NCBI GenBank assembly: GCA_020741375.1
Contig: DYZF01000289.1
Location: 1 to 25,854 of the forward strand
Length of the DNA stretch: 25,854 nucleotides
Source: Tessaracoccus flavescens
GTDB lineage: Bacteria; Actinomycetota; Actinomycetes; Propionibacteriales; Propionibacteriaceae
Direction: 5' to 3'
Position numbers and translations under genes: made by a program. Shown here piece by piece: positions 23,521 through 25,854 of this stretch (position 1 is its first letter; each line of letters begins with the position of its first letter). The notes under the pieces were generated by a model. That model had not been told where the DNA came from. It did not search any database and was given only the letters and a program-made list of their open reading frames with translations.

Positions 23521-24345
23521 TTAGTCGACCGACTCGGAGGTGACGCGCGAGATGCGTCCGCGCGTCACGAGACGGCGCAGGATGTCGGCCACCTCGGTGG
23601 GCGCAGCCACGGTCACTTGGTGCGCGGCGCCGTCGACGACGTGCAGTTCGCCGCGCAGCACCGATTCCGCCACCTGCTCCACGTTGCCGATCGGGGTGGA
23701 CGAATCACGCTCGCCGGCGATCAGGACGACGGGGATGCGCAGCAGCGAGAGGTCGTCGCGCATGTCGTGCGTGGCCAGCGCGCGGCAGAGCTGTGCGTAG
23801 GAGTGATCGTCGGCAACCGCCACGCCCTCCATCACGGCGTCGACGACACCGGGGTTCGCGGCGATGAAGGCGGGAGTGAACCAGCGCTTCGTGGTCTCGT
23901 CCACCAGCTGCTGCGTGCCGGATTCCTCGACGAGTTGGGCGCGCTCGAGCCAGCGGTCGGGCTCCCCCACCTGGGCCGCGGAGGCGACGACGGCGACGCC
24001 GTCGAAGAGCTTGTCGTAATCCCGGGCGAGGTGAAGCGCCGTAGCGCCGGAGATCGAAAGACCGGCGAAGTAGACCGGGACGTCGTGCGGGGCCTCGGCC
24101 AGCGCGCTCTGGGCCACCTCGGCGATGCCGGCGGCGATGTTGTCGAGCGTGGGCTCCACCGCGTCGTCCCACACGGGGGCGACACCGGTGCCCGGCAGGT
24201 CGACGAAGACGACGCGGGCGTCGTCGCGCAGCAGCTGGGCGACGTGCTCCCACTGGTGCGTGACGTTGCCGCCCAAGCTGGGACCCACGAGCAGGATCGG
24301 CTTGTCGAGTGCGTCGGGGTTGAAAACGGTCGCGTTCAGCTTCAT
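23521..24345 (-). CDS. alpha/beta-fold hydrolase (3-oxoadipate enol-lactonase-like)
   Basis: 274 residues. The fold is shown by the oxyanion region LLVGPSLGGN (18-27), the nucleophile elbow AGLSISG with Ser97, the acid Asp214 in LIAGERDSSTP and the base His242 in DGAAHQV. The pattern resembles PcaD-like hydrolases, but no aromatic-degradation genes are nearby, so the substrate is unknown. The start is supported by AAGGAG 8 bases upstream. Its stop lies 4 bases from the G6PDH stop on the other strand. It is 21 bases downstream of the methyltransferase gene and may share its transcript. Confidence 0.88.
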   Translation of the reverse strand: MKLNATVFNPDALDKPILLVGPSLGGNVTHQWEHVAQLLRDDARVVFVDLPGTGVAPVWDDAVEPTLDNIAAGIAEVAQSALAEAPHDVPVYFAGLSISGATALHLARDYDKLFDGVAVVASAAQVGEPDRWLERAQLVEESGTQQLVDETTKRWFTPAFIAANPGVVDAVMEGVAVADDHSYAQLCRALATHDMRDDLSLLRIPVVLIAGERDSSTPIGNVEQVAESVLRGELHVVDGAAHQVTVAAPTEVADILRRLVTRGRISRVTSESVD

Positions 24346-24366
24346 CAGGTGCTCCTTCGGTTGGTT

Positions 24367-24978
24367 CTAACCTAGCCGCTGCCCCAGTGCCTGGACGACG
24401 GAGGATAGGCCTTGGTGGCCCATGCCCTCGAAGATGCGTCGTTCGACGAGCCGCACCTCGAGGTGCCATCCCTGCCAATCGGCCTGCACGTCGCTGCGAG
24501 TCATGAGCAGCTCAGGGTTCTTCGGTCCGCCCGTGCCGAGCGCTAGTTGGGCGGGCGTGTAGGCCTCGAGGATCAGGGTGGCGCCGGGGCGCGACTGCCG
24601 CGTCGCCACCTCGGCCACGCGTCGACGAAGAGGCGGTGGGAGGTGCACGAAGATCGCGACCACAGCATCCCACGGACGCTCCGGGTCTGGGTGCTCCACC
24701 CAGTCGGCCAGATCGACGTGCCAGGTCTCGATGGAGACGCCCTTTTCGGCGGCTAGGGCCTCGGCCTTGTCGAGCCCGACGCGGGACACGTCGAGGCTGA
24801 CGACGTCGTGGCCGCGTTCAGCCAGCCAGACGCCGTTGCGGCCCTCGCCGTCGCCGAGGCAGAGCACGCGCGAGCCCGGCTTGAGCATCCGGGCGTGCTC
24901 CTTGAGGTAGTCGTTGGGCTTGTAACCGAAGACGTGGTTGGGGTGGGAGTACAGCGAATCCCAGTGCTCAGCGCTCAC
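24367..24978 (-). CDS. small class I SAM-dependent methyltransferase (TehB-like)
   Basis: 203 residues from the GTG at 24978-24976, which overlaps the stop of the stress-protein gene (GTGA). An open frame reaches further upstream but is a shadow of that gene. Motif I is VLCLGDGEGRNGVWLAERGH (38-57), followed by VVSLDVS, then WDAVVAIFVHLPP as motif IV. This combination is typical of TehB-like and related small-molecule methyltransferases, which act on metalloids, thiols or small metabolites. Substrate unknown. Confidence 0.85.
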   Translation of the reverse strand: MSAEHWDSLYSHPNHVFGYKPNDYLKEHARMLKPGSRVLCLGDGEGRNGVWLAERGHDVVSLDVSRVGLDKAEALAAEKGVSIETWHVDLADWVEHPDPERPWDAVVAIFVHLPPPLRRRVAEVATRQSRPGATLILEAYTPAQLALGTGGPKNPELLMTRSDVQADWQGWHLEVRLVERRIFEGMGHQGLSSVVQALGQRLG

Positions 24979-25466
24979 TCGAACATCGCGGCACGGGCGC
25001 CGGGGCGCTGGGCCAGGAGGTCGCGGGCCTGCTGCGCCACCTTGTGCTCGGCCAGCACTTCGTAGCTGGTGGCGATGATCTGGCGGGCGGAGTTGAAATC
25101 GCGCTTGCCGCCGCTCAGCGTGTAGGCCAAGGCCCTGGCGATGATGCCGAAGATGATGCCCATGAGGAGGCCCACCAGCAGCATGTTGATGTTGCCGGGG
25201 CTGACGAACAGCATCAGCATCAGGCCGACGAAGAGGCCGGTGGAGATGCCGGAGACAACGCCTTCGCCGATGACGGTCGCCCACGTGCGGCGCCCGGTCA
25301 CGCGCTCCAGGACCTTGAGGTTGGTGCCGACGATCATCACGTTCTCGACGGGGAACTTCTGGTCTGAGAGATAGTCGACGGCAGCCTGCGCCTCCTCGTA
25401 GGTGGGGAACTCCCCCACGTGCTGCGGGAACTGCAGTTGCATGGCCTTGTTCACTGGCTCGATCAC
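24975..25466 (-). CDS. YflT-type general stress membrane protein
   Basis: 163 residues from the GTG at 25466-25464, supported by AAGGAG 5 bases upstream (25477-25472). The N-terminal block VGEFPTYEEAQAAVDYLSDQKFPVENVMIVGTNLKVLERVTGR (17-59) is the YflT/general-stress-protein-17M domain common in actinobacteria. Two hydrophobic segments follow (about 69-88 and 93-115), with a Gly-rich stretch between, so the protein is probably membrane-bound. The C-terminal 45 residues are hydrophilic. The biochemical role of the family is not established. It overlaps and probably drives the methyltransferase. Confidence 0.85.
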   Translation of the reverse strand: MIEPVNKAMQLQFPQHVGEFPTYEEAQAAVDYLSDQKFPVENVMIVGTNLKVLERVTGRRTWATVIGEGVVSGISTGLFVGLMLMLFVSPGNINMLLVGLLMGIIFGIIARALAYTLSGGKRDFNSARQIIATSYEVLAEHKVAQQARDLLAQRPGARAAMFE

Positions 25467-25854
25467 GGGCACTCCTTGATAAGTGCTGCCAACTGTACTT
25501 GTCGGCGGCGACAAGGCCACGCCACCGGGATTGCCATCACGGTGCGTCGCGGCCGGCACGTCAAGAGTGGGGCGGGGATGGGGCCTTCGCGGTAGGCCGG
25601 GCATCCGGGCTCTCCGTGCGGAGACTGTTACCAGTTATCGAGAGTGGGGCGGGGATGGGGCCTTCGCGGTGGGTCGGGCGTTGGGGCCTACACGCGCGCG
25701 ATAAGCGCGTGAACAGCCCCTGGGCGAGAAGGCCCCATCCCCGTCACACTCGCCCCAACCACGGCTCGCCAGCCCCTACCGGGCCTAGGAGCCGGAGCGC
25801 CGAGGATGAGGGGCCGTCGTCGTCCCTAGTGCAAGCCGTGTGCAACGCCACCAA
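25467..25854. other. non-coding right end of the window
   Basis: 388 bases with no convincing gene. The part next to the stress-protein gene holds its ribosome site and TACAGT (25497-25492), a possible -10 giving a leader of about 20 bases. From 25564 it holds the repeated GC-rich element listed separately. After 25750 I see no feature. A small open frame on the plus strand (25483-25704) runs through the repeats and has no recognisable protein motif. Confidence 0.6.
25564..25750. repeat. REP-like intergenic repeat: two direct copies and one inverted copy
   Basis: An identical 30-base unit beginning AGAGTGGGGCGGGGATGG occurs at 25564-25593 and 25641-25670, 77 bases apart start to start. A third, inverted and imperfect copy is at 25723-25750; it shares the 16-base core CGGGGATGGGGCCTTC and matches 23 of 28 positions. 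Copies two and three could fold into a long hairpin. Inside it, GGGGC/GCCCC and a 7-bp stem CACGCGC (25691-25697) with GCGCGTG (25705-25711) nest further. This looks like a dispersed palindromic element, possibly also a terminator for a gene beyond the window. Confidence 0.65.

Noticed and set aside
25564..25750. CRISPR array
   Set aside because: Only two exact repeats with unequal, partly similar flanks and one inverted copy; no cas genes in the window.

Overview
The window is high-GC (about two thirds G+C), densely packed chromosomal DNA from an actinobacterium. Evidence for this is the GTG starts, chains of 1- and 4-base gene overlaps, -10 boxes lying 6-7 bases in front of start codons (leaderless mRNAs), a PimB/MgtA-type mannosyltransferase, and the cluster glmS-acpS-nnr plus tsaE-tsaB-rimI-tsaD. 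The GNAT-TsaE fusion and the long OppB-type permease point to Propionibacteriaceae (a Tessaracoccus- or Cutibacterium-like genus). That assignment is inference from gene form, not from a search. I see no tRNA, rRNA, insertion sequence, phage gene or CRISPR array.

Layout. 1-2725 (minus): a leaderless NUDIX hydrolase, a THUMP-like methyltransferase and the 5-oxoprolinase genes pxpA and pxpB (pxpB runs off the left edge). 2768-9134 (minus): a complete oligopeptide/dipeptide ABC importer in the order binding lipoprotein, long permease, short permease, fused double ATPase. A strong hairpin follows the binding-protein gene and another follows the operon. 9334-12408 (minus): the t6A tRNA-modification cluster (GNAT-TsaE fusion, TsaB, RimI, TsaD), with every junction overlapping by 4 bases. 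12421-14568 (minus): a DEAD-box RNA helicase with a long Arg/Asp repeat tail and a structured leader. 14827-15963 (plus): a GT4 mannosyltransferase. 15989-19581 (minus): glmS, acpS and a bifunctional NAD(P)HX repair enzyme. 19710-23516 (plus): coaA, then pepP overlapping a divergent glucose-6-phosphate dehydrogenase. 23521-25466 (minus): a YflT-type membrane stress protein overlapping a small methyltransferase, then an alpha/beta hydrolase. 25467-25854 holds no gene but contains a repeated, hairpin-forming GC-rich element.

Functionally the genes are mostly housekeeping. They cover peptide uptake with peptide and oxoproline breakdown (importer, PepP, PxpAB), tRNA t6A formation, coenzyme A and ACP activation (CoaA, AcpS), amino-sugar supply (GlmS), cofactor and nucleotide repair (NnrE/D, NUDIX), and RNA remodelling. 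I found no clear undescribed multi-gene system. The most interesting points are the GNAT-TsaE fusion, the structured helicase leader, the recurrent leaderless promoters, the divergent G6PDH and the terminal repeat element.
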